The translations under genes and the position numbers were made by a program. The notes under the pieces were generated by a model, which saw nothing but the letters and a program-made list of their open reading frames with translations, was not told where the DNA came from and made no database searches. From Nitzschia sp. pyKryTriq1 (Eukaryota; Bacillariophyta; Bacillariophyceae; Bacillariales; Bacillariaceae): DNA of 64,000 nt. The stretch covers positions 3,100,001 to 3,164,000 of the forward strand of contig OY101116.1 of the NCBI GenBank assembly GCA_956465555.1, written 5' to 3'. The stretch's first letter is position 1. The number at the start of each line of letters is the position of its first letter. Of this stretch, positions 28,013 through 40,307 are shown in pieces.

Positions 28013-29975
28013 CTATTCTTTCTCCCCGCTGCGGCGAACCCACTCAGAAACAAGCTTAGCACCGTAGCCCGTGGCAGCGCCAGCCCCTTCGTCCCAGACG
28101 GGCCCCGCAATGTCAATGTGGGCAAAGGGCTTCTTCTTGTCGACAAAGTTTTGGAGGAAAAGAGCAGCGGTGATTGCGCCTCCGTAGCGTCCTCCAATAT
28201 TCTTAAGATCTGCAATCTTGCTTTCAAGCTCTTTGTTGTAACTTTTTTCAAGAGGCATGCGCCATGCCTTCTCTTCCGTCACCTTGGCGATGTCTGTCAG
28301 GTCAGCTGCCAAATCCTCGTTGTCCGTCCACACTCCACTTACACCCTTACCGAGAGCAACCATGCACGCTCCCGTAAGTGTTGAGAGCTCGATGATGGAG
28401 GAACAATCCAATTCTTTGTCACAATACACAAGCGCATCCGCAAGGGTCAATCGACCTTCAGCATCTGTGTTCAATACCTCAATGGTCTTGCCATTGGAGG
28501 CAGTGAGGATGTCACTTGGCACAACTGCTTTTTCGTTGATCATGTTCTCGCATGCTGCAACGACGAAATGCGCCTCAACGCCGGGTGGTTGTAGCGCTCC
28601 GATAGCGCGAGCAGCACCTGCAAATACATCATGTGAGATTATGTATAATGTCAATCAATCATATCAATCAAGCAAGTCACCGAACCAAGGTCTTACCGAG
28701 CACAGCAGCTGCGCCACCACAGTCGAACTTCATCAACTCCATCATCATTGTCTTGATATTGTAACCACCAGTATCGAAAAGAAGTCCCTTGCCAACGACA
28801 CCAACCCTCTTGTTAACTTTACCATCAGGAGGAGTGTAGGTCAGGTGAATGAACTGAGGTTCGGTCTCACTACCCCGAGCAACACCCAAGTAGGCTCCCA
28901 TACCGCGCTCTTGGCATTCGGCTTTTCCGAGAATCTTGCACGTGATCACACCACCGCTTTCTTCAGCGATTCGCTTAGCCGTATCCGCTAGACTAAGGGA
29001 ATTCAACACATTGTGAGGGCCGTTCACAATGTCCTTGGTCAAGAACACACCCGATGCAAGCTTTTTCCCTGCCTCCAGGGCTGCGCCCGCTCCTTCCGCC
29101 GCTGAACCCTCTGCGACAACAGTCAATACTTCCAAATCCTCAGCGGGAGTTTGGACCTTTTTACCAGTGCGAAAACGATTGTCGGCGTACAGCTTGCTGT
29201 AGAACGAGGTCGAAAGATCATTGAGCAGGGAGTTGCTAGAGCCTGCTTTGCCTGGAAGTAGAACAGTAGCAGTTTTCACTTTCTTTTCGGCATCGCACGT
29301 GGTGGCCAAGCCCGCCCCAACTTTGGAGCCAACTCCAGCAAGGGCGTCGTCCTTGTCTTCATCGGGGAAAGTGCCCATCCCCATGACGACAAAGCGTTGA
29401 GATTTCCCATCCCGGAAAACACGAAGAGTGGGGGTAGTGGAACCAGCTTCGGCACCGTGATTGAAGGCCTTGGCATTTTCCAACATCAAGTTAGTAAGAG
29501 CTCCACCCAGCTTTTCATCCAAATCCTTGGCAGCTCCCTCCAAAGTGACAGTTGGTTCTTTCTCTTCCTTGTCTTCACTTTCATCTTCGTCTTCTTCTTT
29601 CTTGGGGGCAAATACTCCGACCACAACGAGATCCGCTTCTTCGTCCCACTTGTCGGTCTTCTCGGCGGACGCAAGTATGGCAGAGGACATTTCATTCCAC
29701 GCCATTGTGGTGCAGGGTTCATCGAAAGACCATGTCTTGAAGGACTGATCCATCTTGCTCATCGAACGTTGTGTCGTGGTACTACCAGCACCGAAGGTCG
29801 CCGCAGAGGAACGCCCACGATTCACATTCAAGGAAAAGGCCGTCGCCATGAGAGTTCTTGGGTGATGGGCGGTCGTCGGCATATAGGAAAGCGCCGATGA
29901 CGCCAGAGCTACCGCCGCCAGACCACCGACAGAAACATTGCTTGTTCCTCGAGGATTTTTGGTGAATAATTTCAT
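28013..29975 (-). CDS. LAP: M17 leucyl aminopeptidase
   Basis: Exons are complement(28013..28617, 28697..29975), 627 aa. The join gives [19 protein letters not shown]. The catalytic domain shows [17 protein letters not shown] (metal-binding Lys and Asp) and the signature NTDAEGRL (Asp, Glu and the catalytic Arg). [18 protein letters not shown] and the Gly-rich [17 protein letters not shown] follow. These enzymes are hexameric di-metal peptidases that remove N-terminal residues. The N-terminal macro-like domain carries an acidic insert ([16 protein letters not shown]). The N-terminus has a hydrophobic stretch ([17 protein letters not shown]), so export or organelle entry is possible but no clear cleavage motif was recognised. 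An in-frame ATG at 30008 would add 11 residues. Confidence 0.92.
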
Positions 29976-30901
29976 CTTGCTTATAAGAATGGATGATCTG
30001 GATAACATGAAGGAGAGAAACACAGGTCTCAGAGGAAAGAGGAGAAGGAGCAACAGCGGCCGATGAGTACGAACCTCTGACTCTAGAGTAGAGAGAGAGA
30101 GAGAGAGAGCCGATGGTTGGATGAGTAGACTTACTGTACCGGTACCGTTAGGTAGTAGATCCCATCGGAAGTGCCAAGTGCCAACGCAACATGCACATGT
30201 GCCATCACGGCATCTCTCCCGCCAGCCGATCATGATTTTCTCGTCACCGGCACATAATACATATACCAGTACAGCAGCTAGTCTACATAGCTTTAGCAAG
30301 TTTTTGTTCTTGTCGCCAATAATTGCGTGAAATCTTCGGCTCGAAGAAGTCAAAGATCGAATTGGCGGGAAATCTGACGTCAGTAGAATTGGAAGAGGAT
30401 CTTATTACACGTGGAATCCAAATGTTCCTTTCTACGTCTGTCCTCCGAACCAATTCGTTTCAATGGCGCGGCCTGGCCGGCGAACCAAAGATGCGCGCAC
30501 GCTTGCCCCTTGCCTCCAACAGAGCCATGCACCGTGGTATGTTGTTGTTGTGGTCCGGCCACCATGGTCGGTGCGTGAAGAATGAAATAAAGGAAGGCAT
30601 GCATTCATTCATCATTGTCCATTCACTGTGATAGCCCCCGACCAAAAAAAAGAGAACTATTTCTTGTCAGTCTGTACACGCGCTGACGACCCTACCGGTA
30701 CTAGCATCCGATCATTTCCTCGCATCTGTTTTGGTCGTCAGTTTGAAGTTGCAGCATTGTTGGTTGTTGTGGCGGCTACTGTCTGTACCGGTACATAGAG
30801 CGAATTGATTCATTCTTGCCGCACGCTTGACGGCGTCCTACCGGTATACTACGGTACTGTAGTTGGAATCCTTGTTTCTTAGCAGCAGCAGCAACAGCAA
30901 C
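29976..30901. other. Divergent promoter region
   Basis: This lies between the aminopeptidase (-) and an acidic unknown gene (+). A (GA)n run sits at about 30089-30109. GTACCGGTACC-type sites lie at about 30138, 30787 and 30840. No RNA gene was seen. Confidence 0.5.
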
Positions 30902-33888
30902 ATGTCGAACAGCGCTCGCAATAAAAAAGCCAAAGATCTGGGTGGCTCCCACCCCCAAGAGCTGCGACGGGAGCATCGCCAGTTTCTGGCACGATCGGTG
31001 GACCGCAATGACGTCGACTTGGCGGCCCTCCTCCAACTCAATCGTTCTCTCCGCAAGGCCCGTGCACAAATTCTGGAATCTTGCGGCGAGCTCGTCTTGT
31101 TGGATCTCGGTGGGGGGCGCTTGACTTTGGTCAATGATGAATTGCATCTCGAAAAGCAAATGCAAAAGCAGGAAACGCTAACGCAAACGACCAAACCACC
31201 ACCCACCCTCGAGAAGGAGGAGGCTGAAAAGAAGAGTGACGAGCCTGTCACGACGTCTCTTCCTACGAATGAGAAAAAGGAGGTGGAGGAGGAAGACGAA
31301 GAAGAAGAGTACACTTTGACTCCGGCTCAAAGAGACATGTGCATTGACTTTTTGTGGCGCATGAAGCTCCGGCGCAAACTCTTGAATCGTCTATCCAGGC
31401 GCTTGAACCGGACCGCCCAAGCCATGGACGGTTCCGATGTCAATCCTCCACCGCCGCCACGGTATGGCGATTTGCGGTTGCACATCGATCCAGCGGCTGT
31501 GGAATCGCAGTCGGAACGCTGGGAACGACAGGCGTTGGCGCTACGCCGCATCGAGGAAACCAAACTAGCACCAGTAGCCGCCCCCGGAGACACGACTACC
31601 ACCGATGTTGTGGTACCACCCAAGGAGAGTACAAGTAGTACGAGTCCACCTGGTGGTGAACCACCGGCGGAAGTGACTAGCACGGTTCCGGAGGCAGAAG
31701 AACCCAAGGAGGCGGCCAAGGAAAATAATACTGCCACTGCTCCTGCTGTCCCAACAGAATATACCACCACTGCCACCGTAGAGACCAAGGCGCAGGAACA
31801 CGCGCCCGAGGCCACCACTTCGGCAGAAGCTGAAGGAAAAGAAGAACCCAAGCCTATGGAAGTGGAGGAACCCTCTGCTACTCCGGCAGAATCATCTCCC
31901 TCTGACCCACCCGCAGAAGCTCCAGCTTCTGGGTCCACCACCGTCGAAACGACGACTACGCCTGCAGCTACTACTAGCACTGAATCACCAGCAGCCGCCT
32001 CTGGTCCCGACATGGTGGAATCCGCTACGGAAAAGCAGCCCACCCCGGACGAACCACCATCGCTCCAAGACGAATACCAAATCATTCGAGAGTATGAAGA
32101 AGCCTATGATAAAGTGTGGGATAAGGAGTCCATGTCGTTCAAATATGTCCTTGCCAAGGAAGAAGTGACGCCGGACTATACTTCCATCAAGGCAGGGGCT
32201 GGGATTGGGGCAACAACTCGTCTCTTGTCGGAACAAGAAAGGCAGCAAGAACACAGGCGCTGGCAAACGGCCCTCTTGTCTAGAATTCCCAACCAACCGA
32301 CCTTTGAGGATTTGGGATTGAAAAATCGAGTTTTTTGTCTGGAAGCACGCCGAAAACGGTGTCTGGAAGAAGGGGATGAAGACGACGAAGAAGAAAAAGC
32401 TGGCGAAGAACCGGAAAGCAAAAAGGCAAAAGAGAATGACGAAGAAAGTGCCGAGGGGGAGAAACAAGACACTGCCAGTGAAACGGGAGCCGACAAAAAG
32501 AAAGAAAAGAACGGAGATGATGGTTCTGATAGCGACATGTTTGGGGATGATGACGAGGATGGGAAGAAAGAAAAGGCAGAGGCAATGGACACCAAGGCCG
32601 GAGACGACAGTAGCGACATGTTTGGTGACGAAAGTGACGAAAATGAAAAGGTTACTGAAAAGAAGGAAGATAGCAAACCCGAGACTGAAAAGAAGATCAA
32701 ACTGGAACCCCGCAAAAAGAAGGAAGAAGAAAAGGAAGAGGAGCAACCGGAAGAACCGATTGAGCAACCGAAGAGAAAAAAGCCCATGTCGTTGGTGGCA
32801 GTTCCTTCATTTTACGAGCAAGATTTGCTTCGGATCCGGGCTGTTCATGGGGATTTGTTATCCACTTCCATCTTAGATCATGCACGTCGGCAATTGGCAG
32901 ATACCACCAATGAATATAACGCTGGTATGTACCGTCCGTCTTCGGAAACGATGCGACGAACAACAATGAACATTTACTCACAGATTCTTCTTTCCTTTTT
33001 CCTTTTGTAGCACATCGTCTTTCGAATCAGCTCTATGATCACCGAACTCGTCTGCAGCAGAATCTGGCCTACTTTATGGCTAGGAGCAAGACCGAGCTTG
33101 CAAAGGTCAGCGGCGACTATGCTTTGCAAGTTGCAATGGCCAAACAGCGCTGGTTGAAACAAAAGCTCGAGCACGATCTCAAGAGAAGCCAACAATTCCT
33201 TCCTTCGGTTTGGGGGCGAGCACCATTTGGAACCACAGCGACCCAGAATTACCATCTACGAGGTGGTGTTGCCGGAGTAGTGGGCGCTTGCATGGCGGAC
33301 CTTGTAGATGGAGCCATAATTATGGCGGAGGGGAAGATTCCCAATCAGAAATTTGATGACTTTGTTCCTCCTCCCCCTCCCCACACCAACAACCAAGCGG
33401 GTGAATCTTTGGCCCAGCAGCATGCACGTATGGAAGCGCAACTGAAGCGCCAGATGAATGAAATCACCATCAAGTTGCAGGCCAGCGAGGAGGATCGTCA
33501 ACGTACGTGGACGAAAATGATGAAGACCAAAGCGGAGACGGATCCTACCCCTATCATCATCCCTGGACGTAGAGTTCGTCTTGATGTCACCAACTATCAC
33601 CTGGTACCGCTGCCCCCGCTTCGCAACAGTGCTCAACAGGCCGTCCCTCGTGATTACTCGCGCGCCGCTGTGGCATCCTACACACCTCCCGCCAATATCA
33701 GTGCCAGTGACTCCAAGTATTCGGCAGCCAGTGTACGAGAACGAATCAGTTCCGATGGTACGGTGCGCACCGTACAGGAGCCTAAGAAAACCAAAGACGG
33801 GTTGTACATGCGGCCTGCCGGACGAACTCGAAAGGGGATGCAATGGGATGCAGTAAATGGTATCTGGGTCCCAGAAGGAAGTCAGTAG
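30902..33888 (+). CDS. Large charged protein of unknown function
   Basis: Exons are 30902..32924 and 33011..33888, 966 aa. The join completes Ala at NAHRLSNQLYDH. A helical N-terminal part (QELRREHRQFLARSVDRNDVDLAALLQ) includes a stretch with apparent folding (ESCGELVLLDLGGGRLTLVNDELHL). After it comes a Thr/Pro/Glu-rich spacer. An acidic region holds two short echoes, SDSDMFGDD and DSSDMFGDE. The C-terminal exon is more ordered (RTRLQQNLAYFMARSKTELA, YHLVPLPPLRNSAQQA) and ends MQWDAVNGIWVPEGSQ. A nuclear protein is plausible from the charge pattern. No known domain was recognised; function unknown. Confidence 0.75.
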
Positions 33889-33951
33889 ACTACAATAAAT
33901 TGATAAGTAATATGGTCAAGTTACCTCTTGAGTATTATGATGCACTGATAT

Positions 33952-34830
33952 TTACAGCTTGGACCGTGGTGCCTGTTCTCGACTTGCCTTTTCTACTTGC
34001 CGAGATAGCTCTGACACCATCGCCTTCGGAACCATGGGAGGCTTGTACAACCATTCTCCACCATCTACAATCAAGACATCTCCAGTAATGTATTTCGCGC
34101 TTGCAAGAAAAACGGCAGCATGTCCAATCTCACTGGCATCACCCATTCTACCCAGCGGAATCCCATCCGAGATCATTTCATTGACTTGACCCGGTGTCAT
34201 TCCGGGTGCTAATTTTGTGGTTCCTGGCGTATCCGCAATAGGCCCCGGTGCAATGCCGACTACTCGAACGCCGTCGCAGCCCCACTCCAGTGCCAAACTC
34301 CGCGTCAGCGAGTCCACAGCAGCCTTCGCGGCCGATGCGTGAGCTTGCCAGTGTGTAGCAGGGCATTGGAGAGTTGCCGAAATATTGATAATAATAGAGT
34401 CTTTTTGTTTTGACAGAAAAGGGTAACTTGCCAGTGAAACATTGAAGGTCCCCTGGGCATCGATTCCCATGACGGTAGCAAATCCTTTGGGCTTCAAGGC
34501 CCGCGCTTCAGCAAGGAAATTACCGGCGGCCCCGTTCACAACAATATCCAAACGCCCAAACTGCTGCACTGCATACTGGACAGCGTCATGGCAGGCTTGT
34601 GGATCTCGGACATCACAGACTTTATACTTGCAAATTTTGCCTGTCGATTCCTCCAGAATTTTAGAAGACCGCACCAAGAAAGGTTCTCGACGACCACAGA
34701 TTACCGCCCCTTGCGCTCCGTGGAGTAAAAGTTGTTTCGTAACTTCAAAGCAAATTCCCGATCCCCCTCCGGTGACCAAGGCAACCTTTCCAGGAAGACA
34801 ATCCGAACGAAATGGCGACGAAACCACCAT
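33952..34830 (-). CDS. DECR2: Peroxisomal 2,4-dienoyl-CoA reductase (SDR family)
   Basis: Single exon, 292 aa, the same length as human DECR2. The ATG at 34830 was chosen; the frame extends 7 codons upstream only to non-ATG codons. The NADPH-binding motif is TGGGSGICFEV, followed by VICGRRE and VNGAAGNFL. The DECR-type active-site helix reads HASAAKAAVDSLTRSLALEW, with Lys and without the usual SDR Tyr-x-x-x-Lys. APGPI and the C-terminal VDGGEWL follow. The final tripeptide SKL is a canonical PTS1 peroxisome signal. It reduces 2,4-dienoyl-CoA so that polyunsaturated fatty acids, abundant in diatoms, can pass through beta-oxidation. Its end is 63 bases from the convergent upstream neighbour. 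Confidence 0.93.
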   Translation of the reverse strand: MVVSSPFRSDCLPGKVALVTGGGSGICFEVTKQLLLHGAQGAVICGRREPFLVRSSKILEESTGKICKYKVCDVRDPQACHDAVQYAVQQFGRLDIVVNGAAGNFLAEARALKPKGFATVMGIDAQGTFNVSLASYPFLSKQKDSIIINISATLQCPATHWQAHASAAKAAVDSLTRSLALEWGCDGVRVVGIAPGPIADTPGTTKLAPGMTPGQVNEMISDGIPLGRMGDASEIGHAAVFLASAKYITGDVLIVDGGEWLYKPPMVPKAMVSELSRQVEKASREQAPRSKL

Positions 34831-35726
34831 GATGTCAGTGATATATTTCACTGCAACTAGGAATTTTCTTCGCCTCTGCTAGAGCTCTTGTCACGTTGCT
34901 AATACCGGTATCATACCGGGAGGGAGCGGCCGGGAGATGTTTTGCTGCGCTTGGCATCTTGCATCATCATCTTTTCTCTTTCTCTTCCTGCTCTCCTTCA
35001 GCCTTCAGCCTCTTGCTCGCCCTCTCGCGGCGTGAGGCGGTCAGAGAGAGGTCGGTGAGAAGATTTTATTTTGGGGGATTGAATTTGGGAAAGACGTTTG
35101 CAAAGGGTCATCCCCCGATTTTGAAGAAGGCCGAGAGAGCGAGAGACATCACATTGCACGCTGGCAATCCTTGTCTACTGAAGCTCTTACTGTGGGAACT
35201 CGTAGAATCTAACGCCTTTTTACCGTCGTGTCTCTTCAGACGGTACCAGCTACCTTGGATCCACGTACAAAATGTACCGACTTCCCAGTCCGCAGTCCGG
35301 TGGAATCCATATCATTAAAAATACTCCAGAGCTGAAGCTTTTTCATTCAGAGAAGATTTAAGTGCGTTAACTGTCCAGCGCCCGCCGACACGCGATGCGA
35401 AATTGACTCGCGGCCGTCATTTTTTAGACTGTTTTCAACAGTCAGTGTACTGTAGAAAAGGCCCACTATTTGCACGGGTACGGCGACGAAGGACAAAGGA
35501 TTCCGAGCCATCATCCACCAAAACACAGATTTTCAGTACACCTTCGTTCGTTCTATTCCCAACAAGGATTTCGAAAGGATCCAAAGGCCACATTGGGAAT
35601 GCAAAGCCCAGCTCATTGATAGATAGAATATTGCTTTGGTAGATCGTTTGTTGGTAGACAATTGTCATTCGTCATCGGTCCTTCTTCTTTCGATCGATCT
35701 CTTGACAATCGTCGCAGCATTCCAAC
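34831..35726. other. Divergent promoter region
   Basis: This lies between the DECR2-like gene (-) and the F-box kinase gene (+). It has few GTAC palindromes compared with other gaps of this size (one CCGGTATCATACCGG near 34905). No gene was recognised. Confidence 0.5.
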
Positions 35727-38700
35727 ATGTGTGACGATTCCTTTGATTTAGACGAACTGGAGACTCTGACGACCAAGCCAACCGTCACTGCTTGGTCGTC
35801 TCAGGTCGCTGCCAAACCAAGGACTTTCAGAACTTATGGTCGTCGTGGTAGCACTGGAGCGTTGCAAACCCAAAACAGTTCGATGAGAACGAAGCCATCG
35901 GGAATGGAGGAACCGTTCCTGGACTGCTTGTCCCCAACCCCCGAGGAAATTGCATTCGGTCAAATCACTGACATGGACGACAGGTCTCTTCCGATCTTCA
36001 AGCCCGATGTGCCTAAAATTCCAGGCCGGAGGAGATTCACGAGAGCCAATTCCATGGGGAACGGGCCGGCACAGCCCAAATCTTTTCCGGTTTTGCGACG
36101 CTCTGCGTCTATCTCTCACTCCAGCGATTTGTCCTCGAGTACCTCCACAAGGTCGTCTTCAATATCGTCAGGTGTGGATTCCTGTTGCGAGTCGGGCGCC
36201 GAGAACGTGCACCCCAACCTGGACCCTCTAGACGAGTTTGCCTCGCCTAAACGTGCGGCCTACCCTCTGGACTTTCGAGGTCGAAAGAAAGTACGATCTG
36301 CTAAGAACCTGACTTCTATGGTGGATCAGCCACCGATGCTCTCATTGTTGTCGTCAAGTTCGTTTTCGAACATCGCACGCGAAGAATCATCATCTTCGTG
36401 GGTAAAGCCTACTCAAACCACAACGGATAGTCTCTCTTTTCCGTCTATCCCTGCTTTCAACGAACTTGAGTTCCTTGAGGCTTCATCTCCTGCCGTGTCG
36501 AGCGTATGCTCTACCAGAAAGCGGGGGATCTGTGAATCTCCACTTGATGACATTGATGATTGCCAATCCACTGGCAGTTTCTCCATGTCTCGTCACTCCT
36601 CTTTCTCGCGTCTGCTATCGCCTCCGACACATCAGACCGCAGACTTCTCTCTCGACTCCGTGGAAAAGCTCAAAACTTCATCGCACAATCTAGGAAAGTA
36701 TTCCAAAAAGAGCACCCTGATGGAAATCGCAAGCGATGATGGGGAGAGTGGACCCGACTCCAGGGATGGTATGGAATCCGATGATGATGTGTCGATGGAC
36801 GGACTGACGAAGATGAGATCACCTGTCCCAACCTTTGTGCCTTTTGAGCAAAGGCAAAAGATGCACTCCTCGATGACGACCTTTCTTGATACGTCTTTAC
36901 GGGAGACGACCCTGCATCCTGACACGGCTAATGTAGACGATGTCATCAAGTCAATGCCGTCGTACCAAGACTTGAAATATCTCACCAAACGCTTGCGTGG
37001 GCAACGTGAAGGAAGTGTTTGCTGGCACGTGGCTCTTCCGAACGCATGGGGAGACGCACAACGAAGAGGCTTTATCCATTGGATCACCATTTATCTCGGA
37101 TTCACTCATCGAAAAGCAGGAGCTCAGGCTGCCTACTTTCAAATCCCAAAATCCAAGGGTACTGGCATCTTGAAACTTCTCGAAGCGTCCCTTGCTACTT
37201 GCAAGGAACGAGGAATCGGTACCAAATCACCGACGAATACCAATACTGGTTTCACTCGTTTCGCGTTTGGTTCGACTCCCCATCAGCAGCAGCATTCAAC
37301 AGACAAATCCCCCGTAGGGTACGTTTCAACGATACTGCGGATCCTTCTACATTACTTTCTGGCCCGTTCTCACCCACTTATTTCTCTGTATTTTCTAGAT
37401 TAAGTATTACGACTACTGGATTCTCCTTCCCGGAATCTTCTGGCGATTTGGATGACGATTTTATGAATGCAATGGAATCTCTCGGAATGAATGATAAGAG
37501 GATTCGTCAGCAGGACAACTTGGCTGCCAGGAGATCAATCACCCTTGAAGACACAGTCGAAATTCCCTTGCATGAACCCCGGCTTTCTGTTGAAAACCAT
37601 TCTAGCTCTACTGATTTGATGGCTCACATGCATGGAGTGACCCCAATTCCGAAACTTTCTCGCCCCCCTCGATTATCGACGAGCTCGGTATCCACCACTG
37701 GTACAGTAAGCAAATTCAATGCGGCATCCCCTTTCCCGCATGCTCTACTCAGTTCAACGGGGAACGGCAGTAACATGAAATGCTTTACCCATGAATTTGT
37801 CGAGACGCCAATGGCGCGGCCGCTCGGCTGGGGATCTTGTCCCATCGAAGGGAGAGACTGGGGTGCATCCGAAGGTCTCAGTGAACACATTGCGCAAGAA
37901 TTGCTACGAAGGTTTCAGCACACGTGCTCGGAAGCAGGTACGTTACAATTTATATATTGAAATGCTGTCGACTATTCATTGGAACCTATCATCTTACATG
38001 TTTTTTCTCTTTGGCGCGATCTTATTTGTAGGCGTGTCCAGTGGAGAAAGTGATTTGCTGGGAGAGCAACCTCGCAAGTTCTCATTGGATCTAGATCTCG
38101 AAGCGGATGCTGAATACAGGGGTAATCAAAGCAGTCCAGAGAGTTCGGGTAAACAAGATGGAGGGTACGGGACAGGCTACTTTCCCCAAGAAACTCTTTC
38201 AGAGTCTTCCCCATCCTCTCGAGGAGGATTTGACACCAAAATGGAAACTACTGTTGAGTTCCAGTTCGGACCAGGTGAAAGCAATGTTCGAGCTCTCAGG
38301 CGTCGTCAGACGGCTTTCGCGAAACACAAACGCATGTCGTTGTTTGCATCCGCTGTCAACCCGGCGGCCTCGATCTTCAACAATCGAAAATCACTGTTCA
38401 TTCGTCCGTCTCGTACAAGCGCTGTGGCCTACAGGAGCAGCATTCTCAACAAGAACTTGGTTTCCGAGCACAAGTTCGAAACCGACATCAAAATGGAATC
38501 TATTGCTAATAGCGAGACAGTGTCGACTCCTACGTGGCAAGATGACAGTGGCATATTGAAGTCTATTTTCTGCTTCCTTGCAGAACCTGATCTTCTCCGG
38601 TCGGTTTCCCCTGTCTGCACCAAATGGGCCGACGTCGCCACCGAAGCTCACGCTGAACTTATGCTGATGAGTGTCGGCTGCACAGGCTTCCTCTCTGCTG

Positions 38701-40307
38701 ACTCTGAGTTTGACAATGAAAGCGACGACGAATCAACTTGCTCCGGTGACGAAACACCAAAGTACCTTGAGAAGTCATGGAATTACCTCACCTCTACATT
38801 CCCATGGGCGCGATTTCTTGCCGAAGGCGGCTTCAAGCAAGTTTTCAAGGTCTTCAACCACAAGCACAGAACAGAAGAAGCTGTGTCAGTCATGTAAGTT
38901 TAATCGAAATGAAAAATCGATTATCATTTTTCTCAGTGTTTTCTAAACCTTTTGTTTCTTCACAGGGATATCAAAATGCTCAAAGGTAGCGGTGAAATCA
39001 ATATTGTTGGCGCTGAACTTGCCGTATCGGTCATGCTGAGTTCACTTGTACGTCGCGGCGTCTGTCCAAACTTCGTTGTAACAAGGGGAGCATTTTCTTG
39101 CCCGTTCAAGCCACCAGCTAAGATTTGGGGATCTGAAAACAACAAATGCCCCAAAGGCGATCTTTACTTGTCTCCCAAGGTAAAGAAAGTTCCAAAAGAA
39201 CCGAAGACGCGCGGCCGATACCAGTATATTCGAATGGAACTATGTGATTGTGGTGATGCGGAAGAATACATCAAGACGCTACCCGATGAGTTGTTCGACC
39301 CCGAAGAAGCGAGGCAACTTCTCTTTCAAATGGCGTTTGCCCTCCACGCTGCTGCGATTCGCTTCAGTCTCAAGCACTACGACGTTAAGCTCCTCAACTA
39401 TTTTTGCCAGAGAATGAAATCAAAGAATGGCGGGGATACAGTGCTGAGGTATGGTTTGGGTGACCACATCTTCGCCATGAGATTACCATCTGGTTCTGGC
39501 ATCATGGCGAAGCTGGCCGACTATGGTACAGCCAACGTGGACTCCGCCGCCAACGGTCAACAGGTCACAATTGCCCAATTCACGACTTTGGAAAACACAC
39601 CTGCCGACTTCATGATCTTGGGCGATAAAGCCTGCCAGGGTCATGGGCACGACAATTGGGGATTGGGATTGTGCATGTTGCACCTCTTCACGGGACATGC
39701 GCCGTATGAAGAAATAATGGAAGATGTGACGTGTCCACCGAACTTGAGAAAAAGGCTGTGCAAGATTTGGGAATGCGAGGATGAGGAGGAATTCTCTGTT
39801 ATCAGAGGCGTTATTCTTGCCGATGTTTACAAGGACGAGGAGGGTCACATCCTTGAGGGAGAACCCAACGAAGTCCTGTACGATACTTTCTATCGGCTAC
39901 TTGTTCTCTTCGGACTTCCAAACCTGCCAGGGAAGCTGCGAACTTCCAAAGTATGGATTGCAGTTAGGGATTGCTTGGAAGGTCCCAATAGCGCTAAAGG
40001 CAAACCAGCAAAGAGCAAAAAGACAAATGACGTCAGTCATTACACCCGCGATAGTCGAAAGTATTCAATTGAGCACGGAAGCAACAGGTACATTGCTCGA
40101 GCTCGGAAGGCACTCCAGTCGATGGATGGCGGAATGGAGCTGCTCCTATCGTTGGTCTCGTTCGATCCGCAAGAGCGTTTCACAGCCTTGGATGCCATGA
40201 ATTCAAAGTTTATGGAGCCTCTTCGTGAATCTGCTGGAGGAATCAATCAATATAGCTGGGAAGATGACGTCCGTACCTATACGTCATTTTCCACAAACTA
40301 TGAATAA
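35727..40307 (+). CDS. F-box and protein-kinase-domain fusion protein
   Basis: Exons are 35727..37318, 37399..37937, 38032..38893 and 38966..40307, 1444 aa. All three joins keep frame and use good donors (GTACGT, GTACGT, GTAAGT). Residues 1-400 are Ser-rich and probably disordered. About 410-500 hold a compact region of unknown type (SYQDLKYLTKRLRG, WHVALPNAWGDAQRRGFIHW). About 880-925 form an F-box-like stretch (ILKSIFCFLAEPDLLRSVSPVCTKWADVA). About 965-1435 form a kinase domain: glycine loop LAEGGFKQVFKV, VMDIK at the usual ATP Lys, catalytic HYDVKLLNYF in place of HRD, and LADYG in place of DFG. F-boxes join SCF ubiquitin ligases, so a substrate-linked kinase is inferred. The activity is untested, but the Lys, Asp, Asn and Asp are present. 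Confidence 0.82.

Noticed and set aside
31327-32787. Long minus-strand Ser/Val/Phe-rich frames opposite the 30902-33888 gene
   Set aside because: They mirror the Thr/Pro/Glu-rich coding sequence of the plus strand and end where its composition changes.
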